A stretch of 64,000 bases of DNA from assembly GCF_002214185.1 (NCBI RefSeq), contig NZ_CP022161.1, forward strand, positions 9,741,486 to 9,805,485. The letters are read 5' to 3'. How positions within the stretch are numbered: position 1 is the stretch's first letter; every line of letters begins with the position of its first letter. The notes beneath the pieces are model-generated. The model made no database searches and was not told where the DNA came from. It saw only the letters and a program-made list of their open reading frames with translations. A program made the position numbers and the translations under genes. Shown in pieces: positions 46,877-54,697 of the stretch. Source of the stretch: Streptomyces capitiformicae (GTDB lineage Bacteria > Actinomycetota > Actinomycetes > Streptomycetales > Streptomycetaceae).

Positions 46877-46904
46877 CTGAAGGCCATCTTCAGGATTTTT
46901 TCAG
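46877..46904. promoter_or_regulatory. Repeat motif upstream of the OmpR-type regulator
   Basis: CTGAAG (46877-46882) and CTTCAG (46888-46893) form an inverted repeat with a 5-base spacer. A second TTTCAG (46899-46904) gives a direct repeat 11 bp from the first CTTCAG, the spacing typical of OmpR-family half-sites. It lies in the promoter region between the lipoprotein and the regulator, so autoregulation is likely. Confidence 0.5.
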
Positions 46905-46927
46905 CTCGGATGGCGGAAACTGAGCGG

Positions 46928-47599
46928 ATGCGCCTGCTTCTGGTCGAGGACGAACAACGACTCGCCGACGTCATCAAGTCCGGACTGGTGGACAAGGGTT
47001 TCGCCGTGGACGTGGTCGGTGACGGCAGCGAGGCCGTCTGGATGGCCGGTGAGCACCAGTACGACGCGATCGTGCTGGACGTGATGCTGCCAGGCCTCAA
47101 CGGCTTCGCTGTGTGCCGGAAGTTGCGGGAAGCCGGCAACTGGACACCGATCATGATGCTGACCGCGATGGACGGTGAACTCGATGAGGTCCAGTCGTTG
47201 GACAGCGGTGCGGACGACTACCTGGCCAAACCGTTCTCCTTCGCGGTGCTGCTGGCGCGGCTGCGGGCTCTCGTCCGCCGCGGGGCGCAGGAACGGCCCG
47301 CCGTCATCGAGGTGGGGGATCTGCAGGTGGACCCGGCGGCGGCGTGCGCCCGGCGTGGCGGCGTACACATCGCGCTGACTCCCAAGGAGTTCGCGGTGCT
47401 GCACCTGCTGGCCCGCCGGGCCGGCCGGCTGGTGACCAAGACGGAACTGCTCCAGCACGCCTGGGATTTCGCCTTCGACGGCGATCCCAACATCGTCGAG
47501 GTCTACATCAGTGCCCTGCGCCGCAAGATCGACGCGCCGTTCGGGGTCCGCACGCTGACAACCGTGCGAGGCAGCGGCTATCTTCTGGAGCTTCCGTGA
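46928..47599 (+). CDS. OmpR/PhoB-type response regulator
   Basis: A 223-residue regulator beginning MRLLLVEDEQRLADVI; an ATG at 46910 would add six residues. Receiver domain: acidic pair E7/D8, Asp51 (IVLDVMLP), Thr in MLTAMD, Lys in YLAKPFSF. The C-terminal winged helix (about 125-220) includes LTPKEFAVLHLLARRAGRLV and VEVYISALRRKID. The stop overlaps the kinase start (GTGA). Probably regulates the divergent lipoprotein operon. Confidence 0.92.
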   Translation: MRLLLVEDEQRLADVIKSGLVDKGFAVDVVGDGSEAVWMAGEHQYDAIVLDVMLPGLNGFAVCRKLREAGNWTPIMMLTAMDGELDEVQSLDSGADDYLAKPFSFAVLLARLRALVRRGAQERPAVIEVGDLQVDPAAACARRGGVHIALTPKEFAVLHLLARRAGRLVTKTELLQHAWDFAFDGDPNIVEVYISALRRKIDAPFGVRTLTTVRGSGYLLELP

Positions 47600-48864
47600 A
47601 CCGGTTGTCGGTGCGGATGCGGGTGACCCTGGCCGCGTCCGTCATCGTCGCCACGGTGCTGACCGCGGCCTCCCTGGTGCTGATCCTCACGTTGCGCGAC
47701 AGTCTGCAAGGCGGTGTCGCGGACGAGGCCGCCCGAAAGGTCAGGGCCAGTGCCGCGGCGCTCAAGGAGGACCCGCCCCTCGACGCGGCTCCACCCGGTG
47801 AGGTGGGCAGCGCGGAGCCGACACCGGAGAAGAGCGCGAACGGTGCCGGCACGGGCGGCGAGAAGGTGGTCCTGGCCGACGGCTACGCGACCGCCAGCAC
47901 GGTCGTGGACACCATCGACGGCCCCGTGACGGTGAAGGCCCGCGTCTCGCTGGCCCCCGTGCGGAACGCCCTCAGTGTGCTGGAGCAGTTGCTCCTGGTG
48001 GGTGTCCCGGCGCTGGTGGTGCTGATGGCCGTGATGACATGGCAGCTGATGGGCCGGGTGCTCGCCCCCGTGGAATCGATCAGGGCCACCTTCGCCGACA
48101 TCACCGCCAAGAACCTCCACCGCCGGGTGCCCGAGCCCGTCACCCGCGACGAGGTCGCACGCCTCGCCCGGACCATGAACGTCACCCTGGGCCAGCTGGA
48201 GTCCGCGGTCGATCGGCACAAGCAGTTCGTCGCCGACGCCGCCCACGAACTGCGCAACCCCGTCGCCACGCTGAGCGCCCGGCTCGAACTCGGGATGACG
48301 CAGGCACCCGACCTCATCACCGAAGCACTGACCGACGTGGCCCGCATCAAGGAGCTGACCGGTGATCTGCTGCTCCTCGCCCGGCTCGACGGCGGCGAAC
48401 CACTGATCGGCACAGATGTCGATCTGGCACAGGTGGCGGCCGAGGCCACCGCACGCCCGGCCCCAGTGAAGATCGCGCTGGAGCTGGAGTCCGACGTCAT
48501 CGTGACCGGCTCCCGCTCGCACCTGGAACGCATGGTGGCCAATCTCGTGGCGAACGCGGTCCGTCACGCCGCCTCCCAAGTCACCGTCCGGGTCACGACC
48601 GACGGGCTGGATGTCATCGACGACGGCCCGGGCATCCCGGCCGCCTCCCGTGAGCAGGTGTTCCAGCGCTTCCATCGACTGGACGAAGCCCGGGCACGCG
48701 ATGCGGGCGGATCCGGACTCGGCCTGGCCATCGCCCGCGACATCGCCACCGCCCACGGAGGCACCCTGACGGTCCAGGACACACCGCACGGCGCGCATCT
48801 GGCGTTCCGCATCACCACGCCAGGCGGACCGAACACTCCGGCCGACCGGCCGCGCGCAGAATGA
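47596..48864 (+). CDS. OmpR-type sensor histidine kinase
   Basis: A 422-residue membrane kinase from the GTG overlapping the regulator stop. Two membrane helices (about 8-32 and 133-153) surround a short extracytoplasmic loop, then a HAMP (RVLAPVESIRATFADIT). HisKA has phospho-acceptor His217 (FVADAAHELRNP). The ATPase has N box ANLVANAVRHA, DDGPGIP, and G box GGSGLGLAIARDIA. All catalytic motifs are intact. Confidence 0.93.
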   Translation: MNRLSVRMRVTLAASVIVATVLTAASLVLILTLRDSLQGGVADEAARKVRASAAALKEDPPLDAAPPGEVGSAEPTPEKSANGAGTGGEKVVLADGYATASTVVDTIDGPVTVKARVSLAPVRNALSVLEQLLLVGVPALVVLMAVMTWQLMGRVLAPVESIRATFADITAKNLHRRVPEPVTRDEVARLARTMNVTLGQLESAVDRHKQFVADAAHELRNPVATLSARLELGMTQAPDLITEALTDVARIKELTGDLLLLARLDGGEPLIGTDVDLAQVAAEATARPAPVKIALELESDVIVTGSRSHLERMVANLVANAVRHAASQVTVRVTTDGLDVIDDGPGIPAASREQVFQRFHRLDEARARDAGGSGLGLAIARDIATAHGGTLTVQDTPHGAHLAFRITTPGGPNTPADRPRAE

Positions 48865-49008
48865 TTTGGCTGACCAGACTGGAGCGACGCCGGTGTGGTT
48901 GCTGTCTTGCCTCGCAGTGAGCCTCGATGAGGGTGGCTGAGAGCGCGGTGAAGGCGGGCGGCGTGGGGGGTGGGGGAGCGGGACGCCAGTTGTGCAAGCC
49001 GTCGTCGG

Positions 49009-49134
49009 TCAGGCCGTGTTCGCCCTGCCTGCTCCCTCGGTAGCCGCCGGGGACTCGCCGTACATCGGGGCGCACTTGTTGTGCCACTGGTCCAGCCAGG
49101 GTCGAAGCTCGAGGAGGTCGGCAAGGAGCGGCTC
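49009..49134 (-). pseudogene. C-terminal remnant of a larger protein, possibly a BREX/PglX-type methyltransferase
   Basis: One frame reads LLADLLELRPWLDQWHNKCA then PMYGESPAATEG to a stop at 49009, with an in-frame stop just upstream. The neighbouring frame supplies IRDRLCQLNLSAEE, suggesting a frameshift. The LRPWLDQWH..(x)..YG motif reminded me of the extreme C-terminus of large PglX-type methyltransferases, from memory only. It lies in the 306-base gap after the histidine kinase, which has nothing else. Confidence 0.35.
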
Positions 49135-49170
49135 ATTTCCTCAGCGGACAGGTTCAGTTGGCAAAGCCGG

Positions 49171-49785
49171 TCACGGATGGTCGCTGCCCCACGGGTTCGG
49201 TGTGGGCTCTCCGGGTGTGTTGCACGCGGTCGTCGGCGGGAGGAGCCGCTGGGCGGCGACTCGGGTGGTGCCGAATGTTGTGTCCGCCGTTGTGGAGGCA
49301 GACGTCAAGCGACCTGCGGCGGCGGGGAGTTCGGTCTGCGCCAGGGGTGCGCCCGGGTACGCCGCCATGAGGACGCCGGTGCAGTCGTCGCGTTCCTCCG
49401 GGGAGAGGCCCGCGGGGAAGCCGATGGTCCGGGGCCTGCTTCCGTCGGTGGTCAGGCGGATGCGCAGGACGGACCTCAGGTCCGTCCCCGCCGCCGTGGC
49501 GGTGGCCTCCCAGAACTGGACCTGCACCGCGATGGGCTCGCACAGGGGCGCGCCAGTGCGCGAACCGATCACCACCGCCGCGCCCTCGGCCGCCGCCTCG
49601 TCGGGGAAGGACACGGCCGGGCGCAGCCACTCCGCCCGCTTCTCGGCCGACCAGCCGCCGGCCGCCCGGCAGGCGTCGGCGGCGGCCTGTGCGCCGTCGT
49701 CCTTTTCCGCGCAGCCGGTTGTCAGCAGCGTCAGAGCCGCCGTCAGTGACGTCAATGACCCGTGGGCGAGCTGGGGCCTGGACAT
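49171..49785 (-). CDS. Small lipoprotein of unknown function
   Basis: A 204-residue protein. The ATG at 49785 has GAGGGAGACC just upstream. The signal peptide runs to LTTGCAEKDD (lipobox LTTGC, Cys at about residue 25). The mature part has two more Cys pairs (ADACRAAG, APLCEPIAV, RDDCTGVL) and FWEATATAAGTDLRSVLRIRL (in parts). No family recognised. Single gene divergent from the HisC-like operon. Confidence 0.7.
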   Translation of the reverse strand: MSRPQLAHGSLTSLTAALTLLTTGCAEKDDGAQAAADACRAAGGWSAEKRAEWLRPAVSFPDEAAAEGAAVVIGSRTGAPLCEPIAVQVQFWEATATAAGTDLRSVLRIRLTTDGSRPRTIGFPAGLSPEERDDCTGVLMAAYPGAPLAQTELPAAAGRLTSASTTADTTFGTTRVAAQRLLPPTTACNTPGEPTPNPWGSDHP

Positions 49786-50023
49786 GGTCTCCCTCGATCG
49801 GCGCGGGCGAGGCGCCGGCGGCCTCGCGGAGTGAGGGCAGTCTTTGCGGAGCACGGCGGCGGCCGGGGGACCGGAAAGGGGCATGTGGCCGACTTGTGAT
49901 CAACACACGCTTGTGGGGCCGGGCCGTCCGTCTTGCGGGAGGGGATCTGACGGGGGCCCGGCGGGACTACTTGCCGGTACAGGTGTGGCTGACCGGCAGT
50001 CTGTCGCCTGATTTCCCAGTTGG

Positions 50024-50064
50024 TTGAACGATTGTCGATCGCTGTCCACGATTCTCCTGTCAAG
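50024..50064 (+). promoter_or_regulatory. Promoter of the HisC-like/PaaN-like operon
   Basis: TTGAAC (50024-50029), exactly 17 bp, then CACGAT (50047-50052), followed by the conserved ATTCTCCTGTCAAG (50051-50064). The same arrangement and spacing occurs at 53507-53547 before the E1alpha gene. Confidence 0.65.
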
Positions 50065-50113
50065 TGCCCGGAGGCACGACTTCCGGCCCCGCCGCTGCAG
50101 AAGTGAGTCGAGC

Positions 50114-51160
50114 ATGGTCCGCGTCCGTTCGTCCCTGGCCCAGTTGCCCGCCTACGTCCCCGGCTGCAAGATGCCCGGTGCGGTCGCGCTGGCCAGCAAC
50201 GAGTCTCCGTACGGGCTGCTGCCCGGTGTCACGGCGAGGCTCGCGGAACTGGCCGGCGGGGTGTCGCGGTATCCCGACCTGAGCGCCACCGCACTCGTCC
50301 AGGCCCTCGCCGAGCACCACGATGTCGAGACCGAGCGGATCGCGGTGGGCGCCGGTTCCTCGGAGGTCTGTGCACAGCTGCTGCACTCGGTCGTCGGGCC
50401 CGGCGACGAGGTCGTCTTCGGCTGGCGGTCCTTCGAGGCGTACCCGATCCTCACGGCGGTGGCGGGCGGTACGGCGGTGCAGGTCCCCCTGCGTGCGCAC
50501 GGGCTGGACCTCGACGCCATGGCCGAGATGGTCAGCGACCGGACCCGGCTGGTCTTCGTCTGCAACCCCAACAACCCCACCTCCACCGCGGTCGGCGAGC
50601 AGGCGCTGCGCGACTTCGCGGACCGGGTGCCGGAGGACGTACTGATCGTCGTCGACGAGGCGTACCGGGAGTACGCCGACCCGGAGCTGGTCCCCGACGC
50701 CCTCACGCTGCTCGGTGACCGGCCGAACGTGGTGGTGCTGCGGACCTTCTCCAAGGCGTACGGCCTGGCCGGGCTGCGGGTCGGCTACTGCGTGGGCTCG
50801 CCCGGCATCGCCGCGCACGTCCGCAAGACCCAGATCCCGTTCAGCGTCAGCGCGCTCGCCCAGGAGGCGGCGATGGTCGCCCTCGGCGAGCACGCGGAGG
50901 TCGTCCGGCGGGCCGCCCTCACGGTCGCCGAACGGCAGCGCGTGACAGGGCGGTTGCGCGCCCTCGGCTTCGAAGTCCCGGACTCTCAGGCCAACTTCGT
51001 CTGGCTGCCGCTCGCCGGTGACAGCGGGGACTTCGCCCTGCACTGCCTCGGCGGCGATGTCGTCGTGCGCCCGTTCGTCGGCGAGGGCGTCCGGGTGACG
51101 ATCGGGCTGCGGGCGGAGAACGACGCCCTGCTCGCGCTCGCCGCGAGCTGGCGGGGCTGA
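50114..51160 (+). CDS. HisC-like aromatic amino-acid aminotransferase (putative phenylalanine aminotransferase)
   Basis: A 348-residue class I/II PLP aminotransferase. Motifs: LASNESPYGLLPG, the PLP-lysine at K214 (TFSKAYGLAGLRVGY), CNPNNPTS, VDEAYREY. It resembles HisC and aromatic aminotransferases (Pat); within this phenylacetate region, phenylalanine to phenylpyruvate is the better guess than histidinol phosphate. The ATG at 50114 is 62 bases after the -10. The next gene begins 6 bases after the stop. Confidence 0.85.
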   Translation: MVRVRSSLAQLPAYVPGCKMPGAVALASNESPYGLLPGVTARLAELAGGVSRYPDLSATALVQALAEHHDVETERIAVGAGSSEVCAQLLHSVVGPGDEVVFGWRSFEAYPILTAVAGGTAVQVPLRAHGLDLDAMAEMVSDRTRLVFVCNPNNPTSTAVGEQALRDFADRVPEDVLIVVDEAYREYADPELVPDALTLLGDRPNVVVLRTFSKAYGLAGLRVGYCVGSPGIAAHVRKTQIPFSVSALAQEAAMVALGEHAEVVRRAALTVAERQRVTGRLRALGFEVPDSQANFVWLPLAGDSGDFALHCLGGDVVVRPFVGEGVRVTIGLRAENDALLALAASWRG

Positions 51161-51165
51161 CGGCC

Positions 51166-52851
51166 ATGCGCGTGGGGCCGTACGAGCGGCATCGCGAGCT
51201 GCTCCAGCAGGCGGTACGGGCCGTGGCGGCCGGTGAGTGCTGCACGCCGTTCGCCCGCGCGGGGCGGGGCGGCACCGATGCGGGCATGAGGTCGACACGG
51301 ACCGCGGAGAAGGTGTTCGGCTCGTTGCTGGGCCGCGCCTTCGAGCTCGGCCAGCCCGGTGAACTCGGCCGGGTGCGCACCGAGTCCTCGCCGTACGGCG
51401 TCGCCATGGACATCGGCTATCCGCGTTGCGACCCCGCGGCGCTGGTCGCGGCGGCCGGCCGGGCGATGGCCGGCTGGCGGGCCGCCGGGCCGTACCAGCG
51501 GGCCGGGGTGGCGGTGGAGATACTGCGCCGGCTGAACACCCGCAGCCATGAGCTGGCGCTCGCCGTGCACCACACCACGGGCCGGTCCCTCGCGGCCGCG
51601 TTCCGGGCCGCCGGGCCGCCCGCCCAGGACCGCGCACTGGAGGTGGTGGCCCGCGCCTTCGCCGAGTCGGAGCGCGTTCCCGCGGACCTGCACTGGGAGA
51701 GTCCGCGCCGCCGCAAGGAACCGCTGGCGATGGCGGGCACCTGCTCCCTGGCGCCGCGCGGTGTGTCGCTGCTCGTCGGCTGCCCCGAGCATCCGACCTG
51801 GAACGGCTGGCCGGGTCTGTTCGCCAGCCTGGTGACCGGCAACCCGGTGATCGTGGCCCCGCATCCCAGGTCCGTGCTGCCGCTGGCGATCACCGTGCGC
51901 GTCGCGCGGCAGGTGCTGGCGGAGGCCGGACACGACCCCGACCTCGTCACCCTGGCGGTGGCGGCACCCGGGGAACCCCTGCGGCAGCGGCTGGCCACGG
52001 ATCCGGCGGTGCGCATCGTCGACTTCACCGGCCCGGCCCGGTTCGCCGACTGGCTGGAGCAACACGCCCGGCAGGCCGCCGTGTTCGCCCACCGGACCGG
52101 ACTGAACACCGTGGTCCTCGACTCCACCGATGACTACCGAGGCCTGCTGCACGGCCTCGCGCTCTCCCTGTGCCTGTGCAACGGAACGGTCCGTACGACA
52201 CCGCAGAACATCCTGGTGCCCGCGACGGGCGTCGCGACCGACGAGGGGCGCAAGACCCTCCGGGACCTCGGCGCCGACCTCGGCGAGGCCGTCGACCGGC
52301 TGCTCGGGCACCCGGCACGCGTGGCAAGGCTGCTGGGCGCGATCGTCGACGACGAGGTGCGTACGGGACTGACGCAGGCCGCGCGATACGGCGCGGTCGT
52401 GCACGCCTCCGGGGCGCTGCCCCATCCGGACCATCCCGGCGCCGACCTGCGCAGCCCGCTCGTGGTCCGGCTGGGGGCGCGGGACGAGCGGGTCTACGCC
52501 CGGGAGTGGCCCGGTCAGGTCTCCTTCCTCGTGGGCACCGACTCGACCCCGCACAGCCTGGAGATCTTCCGCCGCACGGTCGGCCGCCACGGTGCGCTGT
52601 TCGCCGCGGTGCACTCGACCGACCCGCTGGTGCTGGCGGCCACCGAGGCGGCGGCGCTGGACGCCGGGGTCCACCTGGTGAAGAACCTCGCCGACGACCT
52701 GCCTGCCGACCCCTCTTCGGCCGCGCCCGAACCGCCGGGCGGCGGGGCGCACTTCGTCACCGGACGGTTCCGGGTGGTGCGCTCGCGCGGCCGCCTCGCC
52801 ACCGCCGTACGCCCGCCCGTGCGCGACCCCGAGGAACTCGTCGGCGCCTGA
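51166..52851 (+). CDS. Catalytically dead PaaN-like aldehyde dehydrogenase paralogue
   Basis: A 561-residue protein aligning end to end with the intact PaaN at 57405 (for example [58 protein letters not shown]). The catalytic Cys is replaced by Arg343 (NGTVRTTPQ against SGQMCTTPQ), and the general base Glu309 of PaaN is His (FAHRTGLN against HTEKAGLN). It therefore should not be an active dehydrogenase. It is the second gene of the aminotransferase operon and ends 31 bases before a terminator. A regulatory, structural or shunt role is inferred. Confidence 0.88.
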   Translation: MRVGPYERHRELLQQAVRAVAAGECCTPFARAGRGGTDAGMRSTRTAEKVFGSLLGRAFELGQPGELGRVRTESSPYGVAMDIGYPRCDPAALVAAAGRAMAGWRAAGPYQRAGVAVEILRRLNTRSHELALAVHHTTGRSLAAAFRAAGPPAQDRALEVVARAFAESERVPADLHWESPRRRKEPLAMAGTCSLAPRGVSLLVGCPEHPTWNGWPGLFASLVTGNPVIVAPHPRSVLPLAITVRVARQVLAEAGHDPDLVTLAVAAPGEPLRQRLATDPAVRIVDFTGPARFADWLEQHARQAAVFAHRTGLNTVVLDSTDDYRGLLHGLALSLCLCNGTVRTTPQNILVPATGVATDEGRKTLRDLGADLGEAVDRLLGHPARVARLLGAIVDDEVRTGLTQAARYGAVVHASGALPHPDHPGADLRSPLVVRLGARDERVYAREWPGQVSFLVGTDSTPHSLEIFRRTVGRHGALFAAVHSTDPLVLAATEAAALDAGVHLVKNLADDLPADPSSAAPEPPGGGAHFVTGRFRVVRSRGRLATAVRPPVRDPEELVGA

Positions 52852-52882
52852 CGAGCCGGCCGGCCCTGCCGGGTGAGCCCGT

Positions 52883-52913
52883 CCGGGCTGACCGGTACCC
52901 CCGGTCAGCCCGG
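52883..52913. terminator. Perfect 13-bp hairpin between the PaaN-like and Lrp genes
   Basis: Arms CCGGGCTGACCGG (52883-52895) and CCGGTCAGCCCGG (52901-52913) with loop TACCC. It sits between the ends of two convergent genes (52851 and 52952) and can end both. Confidence 0.85.
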
Positions 52914-52951
52914 TACCCCACCGGCGCGGACAAGGCCGGCCGGCAGTTCGG

Positions 52952-53482
52952 TCAGCCCGTCCAGTCCGCCCCGCGCCCCCGCACCTCGTCGAACACCAGC
53001 CAGGTCCGTGTCGAGCGCACCCCGGCAACGCAGTGGATGCGCTCCAGCACGACCGAGCGCAATGCCTCGTTGTCCGGCGCGCGCACCAGCACCAGGACGT
53101 CGAAGTCGCCCGTCACCAGGGAGACATGCTCCACGTACGGGATGTCGCGCAGCTCGCGCGAGATGTCCCGCCAGGCGGCCTGCTCGGTGCTCAGGGTGAC
53201 GTAGGCGCTCGTGCCGAGGCCGGCACGCTTGGGGTTCAGCTGCGCGGTGAAGCCGGTGATCACCCCCTCGGCCAGCAGCCTGCTGATGCGTGTGTAGGCG
53301 TTGGCGCGCGAGATGTGCACCTGCTCGGCCAGCGCGCGGACCGACTGGCGGGCGTCCTTCAGTAGCCGGGCCAGGATCTGGCGGTCGGTGTCGTCGAGCG
53401 GGACGGCAGTTCGTCCGGGCACGGGCCCCGTCGGCGAGTCCATCTCGGACACATTGCTCTCCAGGACATTGAAATTCGGCAC
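52952..53482 (-). CDS. Lrp/AsnC family regulator, probable controller of the E1/E2 operon
   Basis: A 176-residue regulator. The HTH is LDDTDRQILARLLKDARQSV and LAEQVHISRANAYTRISRLL (about residues 29-68). The RAM domain has GTSAYVTLSTEQ and EHVSLVTGDFDVLVLVRAPD. Divergent from the 2-oxoacid dehydrogenase operon, so it resembles the BkdR arrangement. The GTG at 53482 is one start; GTG at 53452 with GGAG 6 bases upstream is a strong alternative. Confidence 0.9.
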   Translation of the reverse strand: MPNFNVLESNVSEMDSPTGPVPGRTAVPLDDTDRQILARLLKDARQSVRALAEQVHISRANAYTRISRLLAEGVITGFTAQLNPKRAGLGTSAYVTLSTEQAAWRDISRELRDIPYVEHVSLVTGDFDVLVLVRAPDNEALRSVVLERIHCVAGVRSTRTWLVFDEVRGRGADWTG

Positions 53483-53506
53483 TTCATCTGCGGTTCACGC
53501 GAAGTC

Positions 53507-53547
53507 TTGAACACATATTCCCTCGTCGTCACCATTCTCCTGTCAAG
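53507..53547 (+). promoter_or_regulatory. Promoter of the 2-oxoacid dehydrogenase operon
   Basis: TTGAAC (53507-53512), 17 bp, CACCAT (53530-53535), then ATTCTCCTGTCAAG (53534-53547), the same elements at the same spacing as at 50024-50064. It lies 25 bases from the Lrp start on the other strand. Confidence 0.65.
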
Positions 53548-53572
53548 CGTCCAGAGAAAGCGAGCGCCCTCC

Positions 53573-54694
53573 ATGTCCGTGAAGAGCCTCCGACAGACGG
53601 TCCAGGGCCTCCTGCCGTCCCTCACGCCGGTGCGGTTCGTGGCCGAGGACGGCACCCGCGTGGCCAAGCCTCCGGCCGGCTACCGCGAGCCTTCGGTGGA
53701 GGCCCTGCGTGAGGCCTACCGGCGGATGGTCCTGGGGCGCCGCTTCGACACCCAGGCCACCGCGCTCACCAAGCAGGGGCGGCTCGCCGTCTACCCGTCC
53801 AGCCGGGGCCAGGAGGCCTGCCAGGTCGGCGCTGTGCTCGCGCTGCGCCCGGACGACTGGCTGTTCCCGACCTACCGGGACTCCGTCGCCCTGGTCACCC
53901 GAGGTGTCGACCCGGTCGAGGTGCTCACCCTGCTGCGCGGCGACTGGCACTGCGGCTACGACCCGGCCGCCACCCGCGTCGCCCCCCAGTGCACCCCGCT
54001 GGCCACCCAGGTGCTGCACGCCACCGGCATGGCGGAGGCGCAGCGCCGCAAGGGCGAGGACGGCGTGGCGATGGCTTTGATCGGCGACGGTGCCACCAGC
54101 GAGGGCGACTTCCACGAGGCGCTGAACTTCGCGGCCGTCCTCCGCGCGCCGGTCGTCTTCTTCGTCCAGAACAACAAGTACGCGATCTCCGTCCCCCTGG
54201 CCCGGCAGACCGCGGCGCCCGCCCTCGCCTACAAGGGCATCGGCTACGGGGTGCGCTCCGAGCAGGTCGACGGCAACGACCTGGTCGCCGTGCTCGCGGT
54301 GCTCACCGACGCCGTCGCGCACGCCCGCGCCGGGCACGGTCCGGTGCTGGTCGAGGCGCACACCTACCGCATGGACGCGCACACCAACGCCGACGACGCG
54401 ACCCGCTACCGCGACGCCGAGGAGGTCGAGCGCTGGGGCGCCGCGGACCCCCTCAGCCGGCTGGAGGCACACCTGCGGGCCCGTGGCGCCCTGACCGACG
54501 CCGACGCGGCGGCGGCACGGGAGGAGGCGGAAGCCCTGGCCGCGGACCTGCGCACCCGCATGAACGCGGACACCACCGCCGACCCGATGGAGCTGTTCGA
54601 CCACGTCTACGCCGAGCCCACCCCGCAACTGCTGGAGCAGCGCGCCCAGTTGGCGGCCGAGCTCGCCGAGACCGCCCCGACTCAGGAGGACTGA
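53573..54694 (+). CDS. bkdA: Branched-chain-type 2-oxoacid dehydrogenase E1 alpha subunit
   Basis: A 373-residue thiamine-diphosphate enzyme. The TPP motif GDGATSEGDFHEALNFAAVL ending in NN (VQNNKYAIS) is complete; YPSSRGQEACQVGAVLAL and THTYRMDAHTNADD-like positions (AHTYRMDAHTNADD) match E1 alpha. It decarboxylates 2-oxo acids; given neighbours, phenylpyruvate is a candidate along with branched-chain 2-oxo acids. Start ATG at 53573 follows a 26-base leader from the conserved motif. The E1 beta gene follows after 3 bases. Confidence 0.93.
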   Translation: MSVKSLRQTVQGLLPSLTPVRFVAEDGTRVAKPPAGYREPSVEALREAYRRMVLGRRFDTQATALTKQGRLAVYPSSRGQEACQVGAVLALRPDDWLFPTYRDSVALVTRGVDPVEVLTLLRGDWHCGYDPAATRVAPQCTPLATQVLHATGMAEAQRRKGEDGVAMALIGDGATSEGDFHEALNFAAVLRAPVVFFVQNNKYAISVPLARQTAAPALAYKGIGYGVRSEQVDGNDLVAVLAVLTDAVAHARAGHGPVLVEAHTYRMDAHTNADDATRYRDAEEVERWGAADPLSRLEAHLRARGALTDADAAAAREEAEALAADLRTRMNADTTADPMELFDHVYAEPTPQLLEQRAQLAAELAETAPTQED

Positions 54695-54697
54695 CCC

